From an uncultured bacterium (GTDB taxonomy: Bacteria > Cyanobacteriota > Vampirovibrionia > Gastranaerophilales > Gastranaerophilaceae), in NCBI GenBank assembly GCA_900551965.1, contig URYF01000003.1:1-54220 (forward strand): a stretch of 54,220 nt of DNA, written 5' to 3'. Shown in pieces: positions 15,279-22,535 of the stretch. Each line of letters starts with the position of its first letter. The stretch's first letter is position 1. The notes beneath the pieces are model-generated. The model did not search any database, was not told the origin of the DNA, and saw nothing but the letters and a program-made list of their open reading frames with translations. A program made the translations under genes and the position numbers.

Positions 15279-15620
15279 TTATTCTCCTTGAGGTTCATCG
15301 ACCCATTTTTTAGCATCAAACCTAAGATCTGTAAGTTTCATATTTAAAGATTCGACATAAGGTTTGAATTTAACAAGCAGTTGTGTTTTTCTGAGCATCA
15401 ATTCCTGTGCTACAACAGGTGTTTTGCAGGCGATAACCATTATAGAGCCTTTTACCATAGAATAGGGTTTTGAGTTTTGGGCAAATTTTTCACCCGCGAC
15501 TTTATTCCAGAATTTACACAAATTAGCGCGAGTCAAAGCTTTTCTTATTGCTGCATTTTTCATTAAATCAGCAATAATATCATCAATGTTTTTGAATTTT
15601 GTGTATAAAATTTTTTTCAT
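15279..15620 (-). CDS. dciA: DUF721 / DciA-like protein
   Basis: 113 aa. The DUF721 pattern is visible: a helical start with IADLMKN, then LCKFWNKVAGEKFAQNSKP (about residues 38-56), GSIMVIACKTPVVAQELMLRK (a beta strand pair and helix, about 62-82) and LTDLRFDAK at the end. Members called DciA load or assist the replicative helicase DnaB in bacteria lacking DnaC/DnaI; many are small KH-like proteins. No clear Shine-Dalgarno precedes the ATG. Its start lies only 38 bp from the divergent nrnA ATG, so both promoters are packed into one short region. Confidence 0.8.
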   Translation of the reverse strand: MKKILYTKFKNIDDIIADLMKNAAIRKALTRANLCKFWNKVAGEKFAQNSKPYSMVKGSIMVIACKTPVVAQELMLRKTQLLVKFKPYVESLNMKLTDLRFDAKKWVDEPQGE

Positions 15621-15624
15621 AATT

Positions 15625-15658
15625 TTGAAAGGCTGCTTTTTTGTGCTAATATTAGGAA
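15625..15658 (+). promoter_or_regulatory. promoter placing nrnA transcription start at its ATG (leaderless)
   Basis: TTGAAA (15625-15630), 16-bp spacer, TAATAT (15647-15652) and only 6 nt (TAGGAA) before ATG 15659. The -10 lies in the palindrome CTAATATTAG. With a usual start 6-8 nt after the -10, the mRNA would begin at or next to the A of the ATG. Confidence 0.5.
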
Positions 15659-16630
15659 ATGATTGTTGAACAATTAGATAGTAACATAAAGAATTCTAAA
15701 AATATATTGCTGGTTTCACATATTAATCCTGATGGTGATACGCTTGGAGCTATGTGCGGTTTGTATTCTTTAATAAAAGATAATTATAAGAAAAAATGTG
15801 ATATGGCGGCAATTTCAGAGGTGCCGGTTACTTATAATTTTTTGCCGTATATTAATCAGGTTAAAAATATCGCAGATTATGATCTTTCAAGAGAATATGA
15901 TTTGGTTATAAATGTTGATGTGGCAGCTCTTGATAGATGCGGTAATGCTCAGGTGCTTTTTGAAAAAGCAAAACAAACGGTAAATATTGACCATCATGAA
16001 ACAAATATCGGTTATGGAATGTTAAATATTATAGAGCCTTATGCATCGGCGGCGGCTGAAGTTTTGGTCGGAATAGCGATTGATTTAGATTGGAAGATAT
16101 CTCATCAAAGTGCTGTTTGTTTATATACAGGAATTGTTACGGATACCGGAAGTTTTAAGTTTTCTAATACGACCCAAAGAACTATGGAATATGCCGGTAA
16201 AATGATATCATATGGAGTTAACTCTTCTGATATTTATCAAAAATGTTATGAATCAAGTTCTAAAGATATGGTTTTGTTCCAAAGTTATTGTATTAACAAG
16301 GCTAAATTTGTGAATAATGATAAAATTGCATATACCCTTGTTTATAAAAAAGATTTGGAAAAATTTAATAATAAAGGCGAAGATTTTACAGATGGATTAA
16401 CCGAAAAACTTCGTGCTATTGTTTCCACAGAGGTTGCTTTTGTTGTAAAGGAGTTAAACTCTTCAACTTCAAAAGTTTCTATGCGCAGTAAAGAAAAAGA
16501 TATTGCAAAAGTCTGCTCAGCCTTTGGGGGCGGCGGGCATAAACTTGCAGCAGGTGCTGTAATAAAAGCGCCTGTTGAGCAAGCGGTAAAACTTATATTG
16601 GAAGAAATTAAGAATAATAATTTATGCTAA
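15659..16630 (+). CDS. nrnA: DHH-family phosphoesterase, NrnA-like oligoribonuclease / pAp phosphatase
   Basis: 323 aa, normal for NrnA. The DHH motifs are in place: LVSHINPDGDTLGA (about residues 19-32), INVDVAALDR, NIDHHETN (about 106-113) and TGIVTDTGSFKFSNT. The DHHA1 C-terminal domain ends with FGGGGHKLAAGAV. These manganese enzymes degrade nano-RNA and 3'-phosphoadenosine 5'-phosphate, and some relatives hydrolyse cyclic dinucleotides or pGpG/pApA; that last role could connect with the GGDEF-type protein in the window but is speculation. It overlaps yihY by 7 nt. Confidence 0.9.
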   Translation: MIVEQLDSNIKNSKNILLVSHINPDGDTLGAMCGLYSLIKDNYKKKCDMAAISEVPVTYNFLPYINQVKNIADYDLSREYDLVINVDVAALDRCGNAQVLFEKAKQTVNIDHHETNIGYGMLNIIEPYASAAAEVLVGIAIDLDWKISHQSAVCLYTGIVTDTGSFKFSNTTQRTMEYAGKMISYGVNSSDIYQKCYESSSKDMVLFQSYCINKAKFVNNDKIAYTLVYKKDLEKFNNKGEDFTDGLTEKLRAIVSTEVAFVVKELNSSTSKVSMRSKEKDIAKVCSAFGGGGHKLAAGAVIKAPVEQAVKLILEEIKNNNLC

Positions 16631-17535
16631 AGAAACTTCTAAAAAATAAATGTATAAGAGCGTTGGTCCGTCTTGTAAAATCAATTATAACAAATGATTT
16701 TTACGGAATGGCGGCAGAGATGGGATTTATGCTTGTTGTTGGAATTTTTCCGTTTATGCTGTTTTTGATGGCGATATTTGGTTGGCTTGGGACAAAATCT
16801 TATCTTGATTCTATATTAAGAGTTTTATCAAATATTATGCCAAATCAGGCAATGAACCTTTTAAAATCAGTTTTGGAAGAAACAATGATTTTTAACCACG
16901 GAACGCTGCTTGCCGTAATTGGTATAATTACAACGATTGTACTTTCTACAAACGGGGTTGCTGTCGTTTTAAAAGGGCTAAACCGTGCTTATAAAGTTGA
17001 AGAAACAAGGAGTTTTATTTATACAAGAATACTTTCATTTTTGATGGTTTTTGTTAATATCCTTGTGCTTTTTTTGACTATTAACATAATCATTTTCGGA
17101 AAAGTTATTATAATGTTTCTTGTTGCTCATTTTAATATGTCAAAAGGGCTTGCGATAACTATTTTAACACTGCGTTGGCCTGTAGCGTTTCTGGCGTTGT
17201 ATGTTATGGCATTTTTAAGTTATTATATTTTACCTGATTTGAGGGGTAATGAGGCTTTCAAACAAAAAAGTGCAATTCCCGGAACTATATTTTTTACAAC
17301 TTTCTGGCTGCTTGGTTCTTGGGGCTTTTCTGTTTATGTTAATAATTTAAGCACTTATAACCTTGTATATGGTACGATTGGTGCGTTTTTTATACTTATG
17401 ATTTGGCTTTATTATACGTCAATTCTGTTGCTAATCGGCGGAGAGATAAATTCCCAAGTATATAACAAATTATCTCTCAGATCAAGAGAATTGCGAGAAG
17501 AAATTGCTGAATTAAGAAGGGAAAAAAGGCAATAG
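16624..17535 (+). CDS. YihY/virulence factor BrkB family inner-membrane protein
   Basis: 303 aa with six predicted membrane segments. The family blocks are present: FYGMAAEMGFMLVVGIFPFM (about residues 25-44), VLSTNGVAVVLKGLNRAY near 110 (the usual SRAxxALxxALNxxY position), YYILPDLR, GTIFFTTFWLLGSWGFSVYV and YGTIGAFFILMIWLYYTSIL near 250. The cytoplasmic tail is charged (RSRELREEIAELRREKR). Function of the family is not settled; it was formerly called RNase BN in error. It overlaps nrnA by 7 nt, so the two are one transcript. Confidence 0.9.
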   Translation: MLKKLLKNKCIRALVRLVKSIITNDFYGMAAEMGFMLVVGIFPFMLFLMAIFGWLGTKSYLDSILRVLSNIMPNQAMNLLKSVLEETMIFNHGTLLAVIGIITTIVLSTNGVAVVLKGLNRAYKVEETRSFIYTRILSFLMVFVNILVLFLTINIIIFGKVIIMFLVAHFNMSKGLAITILTLRWPVAFLALYVMAFLSYYILPDLRGNEAFKQKSAIPGTIFFTTFWLLGSWGFSVYVNNLSTYNLVYGTIGAFFILMIWLYYTSILLLIGGEINSQVYNKLSLRSRELREEIAELRREKRQ

Positions 17536-17601
17536 AAAAGGATTTTATAGATAGAAAGGCCCCTCTTTGGGTGATGAAGTTTTTTTAACTATAATCAAAT
17601 G

Positions 17602-19623
17602 TTATTCATTACATCCGAACGCAATAGTAACGTGTTCTCTTGGATTTACTGCAGATATTTTATATCCGCGAGGATCAACAAGGTAAGCAAATTCATCACC
17701 GGTAGTTTGGAATAAGCCCATAGTACCTGATAGGGCTGTTCTGGTAATATCAACCGGCGCTTTAACTGTTTCAAACAACCCATCGCCTAAATTTCTGGCA
17801 GCAGCACCGAATTGACCCTGGAATGCGTGACCAAGCATATAACCGGCATCGTTTGAAACGTTTTCTACCGCGTTACCTAAGTTAGTAACAATACCGCCTG
17901 TGGTTCTGCCGACTACACCGACAAGAGATCCGGCCCAGGTAAATGGTAGTTCAACAAGTCTTGCTACAGGGTTAACGTTTTTAGATTTATTAACCTGTGC
18001 TTGAAGAATTTGTTTAGGTAATTTAGTTTTGCAATCTCCGTTTTTAATTTCGGTAAATGCAAGCTTTAAAGCACCTTTTTCACAGCCTGAAGGTCTGATA
18101 ACTTCAACAACCTGGCCTGTTACGGTTGAGCCGCAAGGGTAGTTCACGCCGTTTATAGTAATGTCTTCAAGTGTATTAGCCCTGAAATACTGACCTACGT
18201 GAGAAGATTTTGCTGTTAATTGGTCAATCATTGATAATTTAAGTGTCGGAATTTTAACGATTTCTTCGTGTTCAATTAACGCGTTTTTCTCAATCGGGCA
18301 AGCCGGACAAATATTATTTGCTGTTTTAGGGTTTGTATCGTACCCTAAAGCAACACGAACAGTCTGCATCATAGAAGCAATATCTGCACGGGAAGCATCT
18401 TTGTTAGGTAAAATCATATTCGGTGTTGGTGAATCTTTTAAAGCACCGTTTTGTAATGATTTTGCAACCGGAATTCTTGCCCACTCAGGAACTTTGTTAC
18501 CATCAGCGTATTTGCCAAGAATTTCATCGGCTTTGCATTTGTCAATATCGCAGGTCATACCTTTAGCAATAGATGTTAAGGCTTCAACACGGGTTACCGG
18601 AGCTTTCGGTCTGAATGTTTTGTTTGGATAACCTGTTAAAAGGTCCTCGTCTACAGCTTTTGCAATTGCTGCGTTAGCCCAGTTATTTCTAGGAACATCT
18701 TTGAACATTGTTTGTCTGTCCAAATCGCAGTTTAGGTTAAAACCTTTAACAAGCATTGTTGCAAACTCAGCACGGGAAATTTGTCTGTTGGGTTTGAATA
18801 ACCCGTCCGGGTAACCGACAACAACATCGTTAACTGCAAGCTTGTCGATGTCGCACGCAGCCCAGTGGCTGTTTGGTACGTCAGGGAACTGGCAGCCGCC
18901 AAATGGGGCAGCAGCACCTGTAATATTTTGAATTTGTTGCGGAATTTCATACGGTATCAATGTTTTTTTAACCGCATTGATAGAGTTTGCAGACTGAATA
19001 TCTATGGGGCAAGCTTTCCCATCCATTTGACATTCATTTCTGTTGATTTCAATTCCGTTGTATTTATTCGGACATTCATTTAAACATGGCATTTGAGTTG
19101 CAGCACCTGTCATTTGACCTTCAGTGGCAACGGTTGCGCCGCTGATATTTGAAGACATTCTGCTGGCAGGACAGCCTCTCATAGCTGTTTCGGTTGAGAA
19201 AATTGAGTTTGCAGGTTCTCCGACATAGTTGTTTGTGCCGTAAACAGCTTGCGGATAACCGTAAACCTGTTTCATTTCAGCTTTGTCAGGCTTACCTGTT
19301 TGCGGGCATAATGCAGTTGATGGTACAGCCGGCTTATCGCAGCTAATATCATCTTTGCAGCCGCAGTCTTCTTTCACCGGACAAGGCTCTTTTTTCTTGC
19401 ACGGGTCCTGTTTTTTACAACCGCAATCCGGTAATGCTTTTTTACATTTTGTACAGGTTTGTGGTTGTGGTGTTTCAATCGGACATGCCGGTCCTGTTAC
19501 GACTGGTAAGGCTTGAGCCGGTGCCGGGGTGTTGCACGGGCAGGCTGCCATTACTGAATTCAAGGAACACGTTGCTATTCCAACGGCAATCGCAGCTGCC
19601 ACAGTTAGTTTTTTAATTGACAT
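17602..19623 (-). CDS. SLH-domain surface/envelope protein with Cys-rich N-terminal region
   Basis: 673 aa, start supported by AAGGAGG. Signal peptide at 1-27 (KKLTVAAAIAVGIATCSLNS, cut after VMA). Residues about 28-100 are rich in Cys/Pro/Lys with repeated CxC pairs (PDCGCKKQDPC, EDCGCKDD). Three SLH repeats occupy about 240-425: FPDVPNSHWAACDIDKLAVN with VGYPDGLFKPNRQISRAEFA, then FKDVPRNNWANAAIAKAVDE with TGYPNKTFRPKAPVTRVEAL, then a weaker third ending LPNKDASRADIASMM. The C-terminal 220 residues hold a beta-rich region and glycine-rich helices. SLH domains anchor proteins to the cell wall or outer envelope. An inverted repeat lies in its leader. Confidence 0.88.
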   Translation of the reverse strand: MSIKKLTVAAAIAVGIATCSLNSVMAACPCNTPAPAQALPVVTGPACPIETPQPQTCTKCKKALPDCGCKKQDPCKKKEPCPVKEDCGCKDDISCDKPAVPSTALCPQTGKPDKAEMKQVYGYPQAVYGTNNYVGEPANSIFSTETAMRGCPASRMSSNISGATVATEGQMTGAATQMPCLNECPNKYNGIEINRNECQMDGKACPIDIQSANSINAVKKTLIPYEIPQQIQNITGAAAPFGGCQFPDVPNSHWAACDIDKLAVNDVVVGYPDGLFKPNRQISRAEFATMLVKGFNLNCDLDRQTMFKDVPRNNWANAAIAKAVDEDLLTGYPNKTFRPKAPVTRVEALTSIAKGMTCDIDKCKADEILGKYADGNKVPEWARIPVAKSLQNGALKDSPTPNMILPNKDASRADIASMMQTVRVALGYDTNPKTANNICPACPIEKNALIEHEEIVKIPTLKLSMIDQLTAKSSHVGQYFRANTLEDITINGVNYPCGSTVTGQVVEVIRPSGCEKGALKLAFTEIKNGDCKTKLPKQILQAQVNKSKNVNPVARLVELPFTWAGSLVGVVGRTTGGIVTNLGNAVENVSNDAGYMLGHAFQGQFGAAARNLGDGLFETVKAPVDITRTALSGTMGLFQTTGDEFAYLVDPRGYKISAVNPREHVTIAFGCNE

Positions 19624-19647
19624 TTTTACCTCCTTGTTAAGTATGAG

Positions 19648-19668
19648 TTTTGTTTAAAATAAACAAAA
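19648..19668 (-). promoter_or_regulatory. inverted repeat in the SLH gene leader
   Basis: Arms TTTTGTTTA and TAAACAAAA around AAA, a 9-bp perfect inverted repeat 25-45 nt upstream of the start codon; it could be an operator or an mRNA hairpin. Beyond it, up to about 19770, I see only A/T-rich sequence. Confidence 0.35.
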
Positions 19669-19771
19669 GTTTTATTTAAAAAACAAACTTATACCAGATT
19701 ATGTACTTTTCAAATCGCTTAAAACATTAGTAGAACTACTTATTCAACCGGGTAATATTTAAACTGCTATA

Positions 19772-19781
19772 TTTGTAACAA
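19772..19781 (+). promoter_or_regulatory. TTTGTAACAA box upstream of the 48-aa gene
   Basis: An exact TTTGTAACAA, 95 bp before ATG 19867, matching the boxes at 857 and 6418. No TAAA-N16-GCCG follows here; a TATATAAT-like -10 is closer to the gene. Confidence 0.3.
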
Positions 19782-19866
19782 TTTGTTTATAATTAGCAAT
19801 ATTTTCTGGTTTTGTGTTTTTATATAATTGTGAAGGTAAAATAATAATTTTGTGTGCAGGAGTATT

Positions 19867-20013
19867 ATGTATAGTAAAGAATTTATGAAATTTTTGTATG
19901 GTTATCAAAAAGAAGACTTTAAGCCAAAAAAACCTGAAAAGCGTGAGATTCGTTTTAAAAATAATCGCGGCGGCAAACTTGCGGAGATATATATTACTAT
20001 ACGCGGAAAGTAA
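19867..20013 (+). CDS. 48-aa basic small protein, unknown
   Basis: ATG 19867 has a strong Shine-Dalgarno (GCAGGAG) and the frame ends at TAA 20013. The product begins MYSKEFMKFLYGYQKEDF, continues with a Lys/Pro/Arg-rich middle (KPKKPEKREIRFKNNRGG) and ends in a short beta-like strand AEIYITIRGK. There is no signal peptide. The initiation region (CAGGAGTAT then ATG-TAT) resembles that of the 57-aa gene. It lies between the SLH gene (divergent) and a structured leader of the prepilin gene. I do not recognise a family; a nucleic-acid-binding role fits its charge but is a guess. Confidence 0.55.
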   Translation: MYSKEFMKFLYGYQKEDFKPKKPEKREIRFKNNRGGKLAEIYITIRGK

Positions 20014-20033
20014 AACCTAAGGTTATCGCCTTG

Positions 20034-20135
20034 GTAAGTATTGCCTTGTGAGGAGTTCAGGCTGTCTGATCTGCTCTCCCTTTAAAGCTGTCGCGGAAAT
20101 AGTTTGTAGGTCCAGTAGGTTGGGGCTTCCCTTAC
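20034..20135 (+). promoter_or_regulatory. structured leader / possible small RNA before the prepilin gene
   Basis: A GC-richer stretch than its surroundings. GTAAG (20034-20038) pairs with CTTAC (20131-20135), and GCCTTG (20043-20048) can pair, partly by wobble, with TGGGGC (20121-20126), enclosing about 70 nt with an internal GGAG/CTCC helix. A further hairpin CAGTAT/ATACTG lies at 20188-20204. I tried c-di-GMP-I and 6S patterns and neither fits. It may be a riboregulator of the prepilin or an independent RNA. Confidence 0.3.
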
Positions 20136-20231
20136 ATGAATATATTCCGATATTGACAAGAAGAAATTAACAAATTGACTGAGGTGCCAGTATGTACTAT
20201 ACTGAATAAGGTAGGAGAAAAGGAGAGAAAG

Positions 20232-20282
20232 ATGTTAAAAATGAATGCTGGAGTGCAATTGCGGGGGGGGGTAACTTTTTAG
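20232..20282 (+). other. 16-codon leader frame holding the G9 tract; +1 G would fuse it to the prepilin
   Basis: ATG 20232 is preceded by AAAGGAGAGAAAG, the best ribosome binding site in the region. As sequenced it encodes only MLKMNAGVQLRGGVTF and stops at TAG 20280-20282. The G9 tract lies within it. If the tract had 10 (or 7) G, translation would continue without any stop into the prepilin frame, giving a leader of about 50 residues before the KKYG-FTLAEV cleavage site. This is therefore the probable real start of the prepilin, in an OFF configuration. Confidence 0.6.
20263..20271 (+). repeat. homopolymeric G9 tract
   Basis: Nine consecutive G residues between ATG 20232 and the prepilin body. 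In such an A/T-rich sequence a long G run is rare and is the classic substrate for slipped-strand frame switching. Confidence 0.9.
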
Positions 20283-20308
20283 AGCCTTGTAGTAAGGGTT
20301 TTGGCGCT

Positions 20309-21145
20309 TTGATTTTGCAAAAATCCGTAAGCCAAAAATCTCGCAAAATTTTTCATTTTTCATCTTTTAAAAAATATGGGTTTACGCTGGCGGAAGTTTT
20401 GATTACACTTGGTGTTGTCGGTGTAATTGCTGCAATGACAATACCGACAGTTGTTACTAATTACCAAAAAACAATGAATGTTCAGCGTCTTAAACAAACA
20501 TATTCGCAGCTTCAGCAAGCAATGCGTATGGTTAGTAATGATTTTGGTGGCGGAGGTTTAAATGATTGGGATTGTCCAAATGCCGAATATTATAAATCTT
20601 ATGGTCAATCAAGGTGTGTGTATTTAATTTTTGAAAAAATTGCTAATGCTAAAATTTATCCAAAAGTCGAAGATAAGAAAAAGGTAATGTGTCATATTCC
20701 GGGAAAAGATTATCCTGAATATACCTATGTAAACGGCGGGAAAATTGCAGATAATGGACATGTTTTTTGTACACACGGCGCATCTGCAAGTCTTCCAAAC
20801 GGAGCTTGTGTTGGTTGGAATGCTTTATATTGGTGTGCAGAAGCTGGAGCATCTTTTGTAATTGATGTAAATGGTTCTTATAATGGTCCTAATCGGATGG
20901 GGCGTGATGTTTTCTTATTTACTTATGGTAGGACAAATGATCAGGTTAACCCGATTCCAGGTTCCGGATTATCGCTATACCCAAGGGGGTATAGTATAAA
21001 TAGTAACGGGGTAATATCTCCGCCGGATAATAGAAACCACCTTAAAGATGCTTGGCAGGGCTGTAATAAGAATCAAGAAGGTAATTATTGTACCGGTTTA
21101 TTAGTTTATGATGGTTGGAAAATAAGTTCTGATTATCCGTGGTAG
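20309..21145 (+). CDS. type IV prepilin / pseudopilin, apparently out of frame with its start
   Basis: The body encodes a prepilin: KKYG followed by FTLAEVLITLGVVGVIAAMT, a class III signal with cleavage after Gly and Glu at +5, then a long hydrophobic helix. The remaining 210 residues are a globular domain rich in Gly/Asn/Trp with six or more cysteines (WDCPNAEYY, VMCHIPG, YWCAEAGASFVIDVNG, GRDVFLFTYG, CTGLLVYDGWKI). Prepilin peptidase would process it for a type IV pilus or type II-like secretion fibre. In its own frame only a TTG (20309) with a distant AAGGG is available; the strong ATG at 20232 is one base out of frame across the G9 tract. Expression probably needs tract slippage. Confidence 0.75.
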   Translation: MILQKSVSQKSRKIFHFSSFKKYGFTLAEVLITLGVVGVIAAMTIPTVVTNYQKTMNVQRLKQTYSQLQQAMRMVSNDFGGGGLNDWDCPNAEYYKSYGQSRCVYLIFEKIANAKIYPKVEDKKKVMCHIPGKDYPEYTYVNGGKIADNGHVFCTHGASASLPNGACVGWNALYWCAEAGASFVIDVNGSYNGPNRMGRDVFLFTYGRTNDQVNPIPGSGLSLYPRGYSINSNGVISPPDNRNHLKDAWQGCNKNQEGNYCTGLLVYDGWKISSDYPW

Positions 21146-21208
21146 AGTTCATTTCCCTCTGAGCCGACTTGTCTGCGTAGTAATTACTTACAAATCAAAT
21201 AAATGTTT

Positions 21209-21357
21209 GTCATTACGAGGACGAACGAAAGTGAGGACGTAGTAATCGCAAAATTGAGTAAAAAATACGTCATTCTGAGCAAAGCGAAGAATCTCAAAAT
21301 CGAACACTTAGTCAAATACTGCGATTGCGACATCGGGTAAACCCTCCTCGCAATGAC
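21209..21357. repeat. cluster of REP/MITE-like palindromic units
   Basis: Three units: GTCATTACGAGGA...GTAATCGC (21209-21249), GTCATTCTGAGC with AAAGCGAAGAATCTC (21269-21295), and GCGATTGCGACATC with CCTCCTCGCAATGAC (21321-21357). The first and third are inverted copies of each other, so the block can fold into a long imperfect hairpin. Such units are widespread dispersed repeats in many bacteria. No gene is seen between 21146 and 21677. Confidence 0.65.
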
Positions 21358-21380
21358 ATAAAATAAAATTCCAGGGTAAC

Positions 21381-21446
21381 TGGTGGCATAGTGCCCCGTC
21401 CGGCCGAGGACAAAAAAAAGCACCTTAGGAGAAAGGTGCTTGGAAT
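21381..21446 (+). repeat. three-hairpin repeated element, copy 1
   Basis: TGGTGGCATAGTGCCCCGTC and the following CGGCCGAGGACAAA are nearly identical to 41463-41496. Two small hairpins (GGCA/TGCC and GTCC/GGAC) are followed by a stem AGCACCTT/AAGGTGCT and then TTGGAAT. In copy 2 the third stem has a different sequence but still pairs. Confidence 0.6.
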
Positions 21447-21488
21447 GTAATCTTGTTTCATTCCTCGTAATAGTGAAGTGTGAAGTGT

Positions 21489-21525
21489 GTGCTTAAGTCT
21501 TTTTTTGATTCCTCAATTTAAGCAC
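21489..21525 (+). terminator. stem-loop GTGCTTAA/TTAAGCAC, weak terminator candidate
   Basis: An 8-bp perfect stem with a 21-nt loop that contains a T7 run; the T residues lie inside the loop instead of after the stem, so terminator function is uncertain. It precedes the surE promoter region (TATAAT near 21650). Confidence 0.25.
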
Positions 21526-21677
21526 TCCTCGTGTTTACATATATATAAAGTTTTTTTTGTATATATAATTGCTATATTTTTGATATTGATTGTAATATTA
21601 CTTTACAATCTGGAATTAGCAGTTTTGTGACTTATACTTAAAATAATGTTATAATCAGTGTTAGGGAGAAGTTATTT

Positions 21678-22472
21678 ATGAATATATTGATTTCAAATGA
21701 TGACGGTATTGCTGCAAATGGTATAAGGGTCTTGACCGAAGAATTGTCTAAAAAACATGATGTTTATGTAATCGCGCCAGATAGAGAAAGAAGTGCGGCA
21801 GGTCATTCTTTGACATTGCATACTCCGTTAAGGGTTGAAGAGTTAGATGAAGGTAAAAACGGAGCCCAAAGAACATGGGTTACCACAGGAACTCCGGGAG
21901 ATTGCGTTAAAATCGGTATAAATGCAATTTTATCAAAAGATGAGCAGCCGGATATTGTTATTTCGGGGATTAATCATGGCCCGAATTTAGGTGCTGATAT
22001 TTTATATTCGGGAACAGTAAGTTGTGCTATGGAAGGTGCTATGCTGGGAGTCCCGAGTATTGCGGTTTCGCTGGCTTCAATGACTGCAGATTATGAGGAT
22101 TTTCAGTTCCCTGCAAAATTTGTTAGTTCATTATTGGATAAACTTAAAGAATTTCAATTTCCTAAAAAATGTATTTTGAATGTAAATATTCCAAAATTAG
22201 AGGCTGATGATATCTCAGGTGTTGCTATCACAGAACTTGGACGTAAGATGTTTACTGATGCTTATGAAAAGCGGGTTGATCCAAGGGGTAAGGTTTATTA
22301 CTGGCTGGCAGGCGAGTTAATCAGTGAGCCTGATGATGCTCCGACAGATATGGCGGCGGTGCGCAACAACAAGATTTCTATTACTCCGGTGACTTACGAA
22401 ATGACAAGAACTGAAACTCTTGATGACTTGAGCCGGGTTTTATGCAGTACCGGGTCTTGTGATTGGTATTAA
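21678..22472 (+). CDS. surE: 5'/3'-nucleotidase SurE
   Basis: 264 aa, typical length. Metal-site and fold motifs are visible: ILISNDDGIAANGIRVL (about residues 3-19) with the DD pair, PDRERSAAGHSLTL, TTGTPGDCVKIG near 74 and SGINHGPNLGADILYSGTVS near 97. The end SVITP-like segment KISITPVTYEMT is also usual. SurE dephosphorylates nucleoside monophosphates and short polyphosphate and acts in stationary-phase survival. AGGGAG precedes the ATG, with TATAAT about 15 nt further upstream. It is followed after 63 bp by prfA, which has its own promoter. Confidence 0.95.
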   Translation: MNILISNDDGIAANGIRVLTEELSKKHDVYVIAPDRERSAAGHSLTLHTPLRVEELDEGKNGAQRTWVTTGTPGDCVKIGINAILSKDEQPDIVISGINHGPNLGADILYSGTVSCAMEGAMLGVPSIAVSLASMTADYEDFQFPAKFVSSLLDKLKEFQFPKKCILNVNIPKLEADDISGVAITELGRKMFTDAYEKRVDPRGKVYYWLAGELISEPDDAPTDMAAVRNNKISITPVTYEMTRTETLDDLSRVLCSTGSCDWY

Positions 22473-22500
22473 TATATTTATATAGAAAAGTTTTCGTAAT

Positions 22501-22535
22501 TTGTAAAAAAAACATGTTCTTGCTATTATGCTGGT
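22501..22535 (+). promoter_or_regulatory. promoter for leaderless prfA mRNA
   Basis: TTGTAA (22501-22506), exactly 17 bp, TATTAT (22524-22529), then only GCTGGT before ATG 22536. No Shine-Dalgarno fits between promoter and ATG. Confidence 0.6.

Noticed and set aside
20014..20140. c-di-GMP-I riboswitch or 6S RNA ahead of the prepilin
   Set aside because: The conserved GEMM bases and the 6S central bubble with long closing stem are not present; kept only as an unnamed structured leader.
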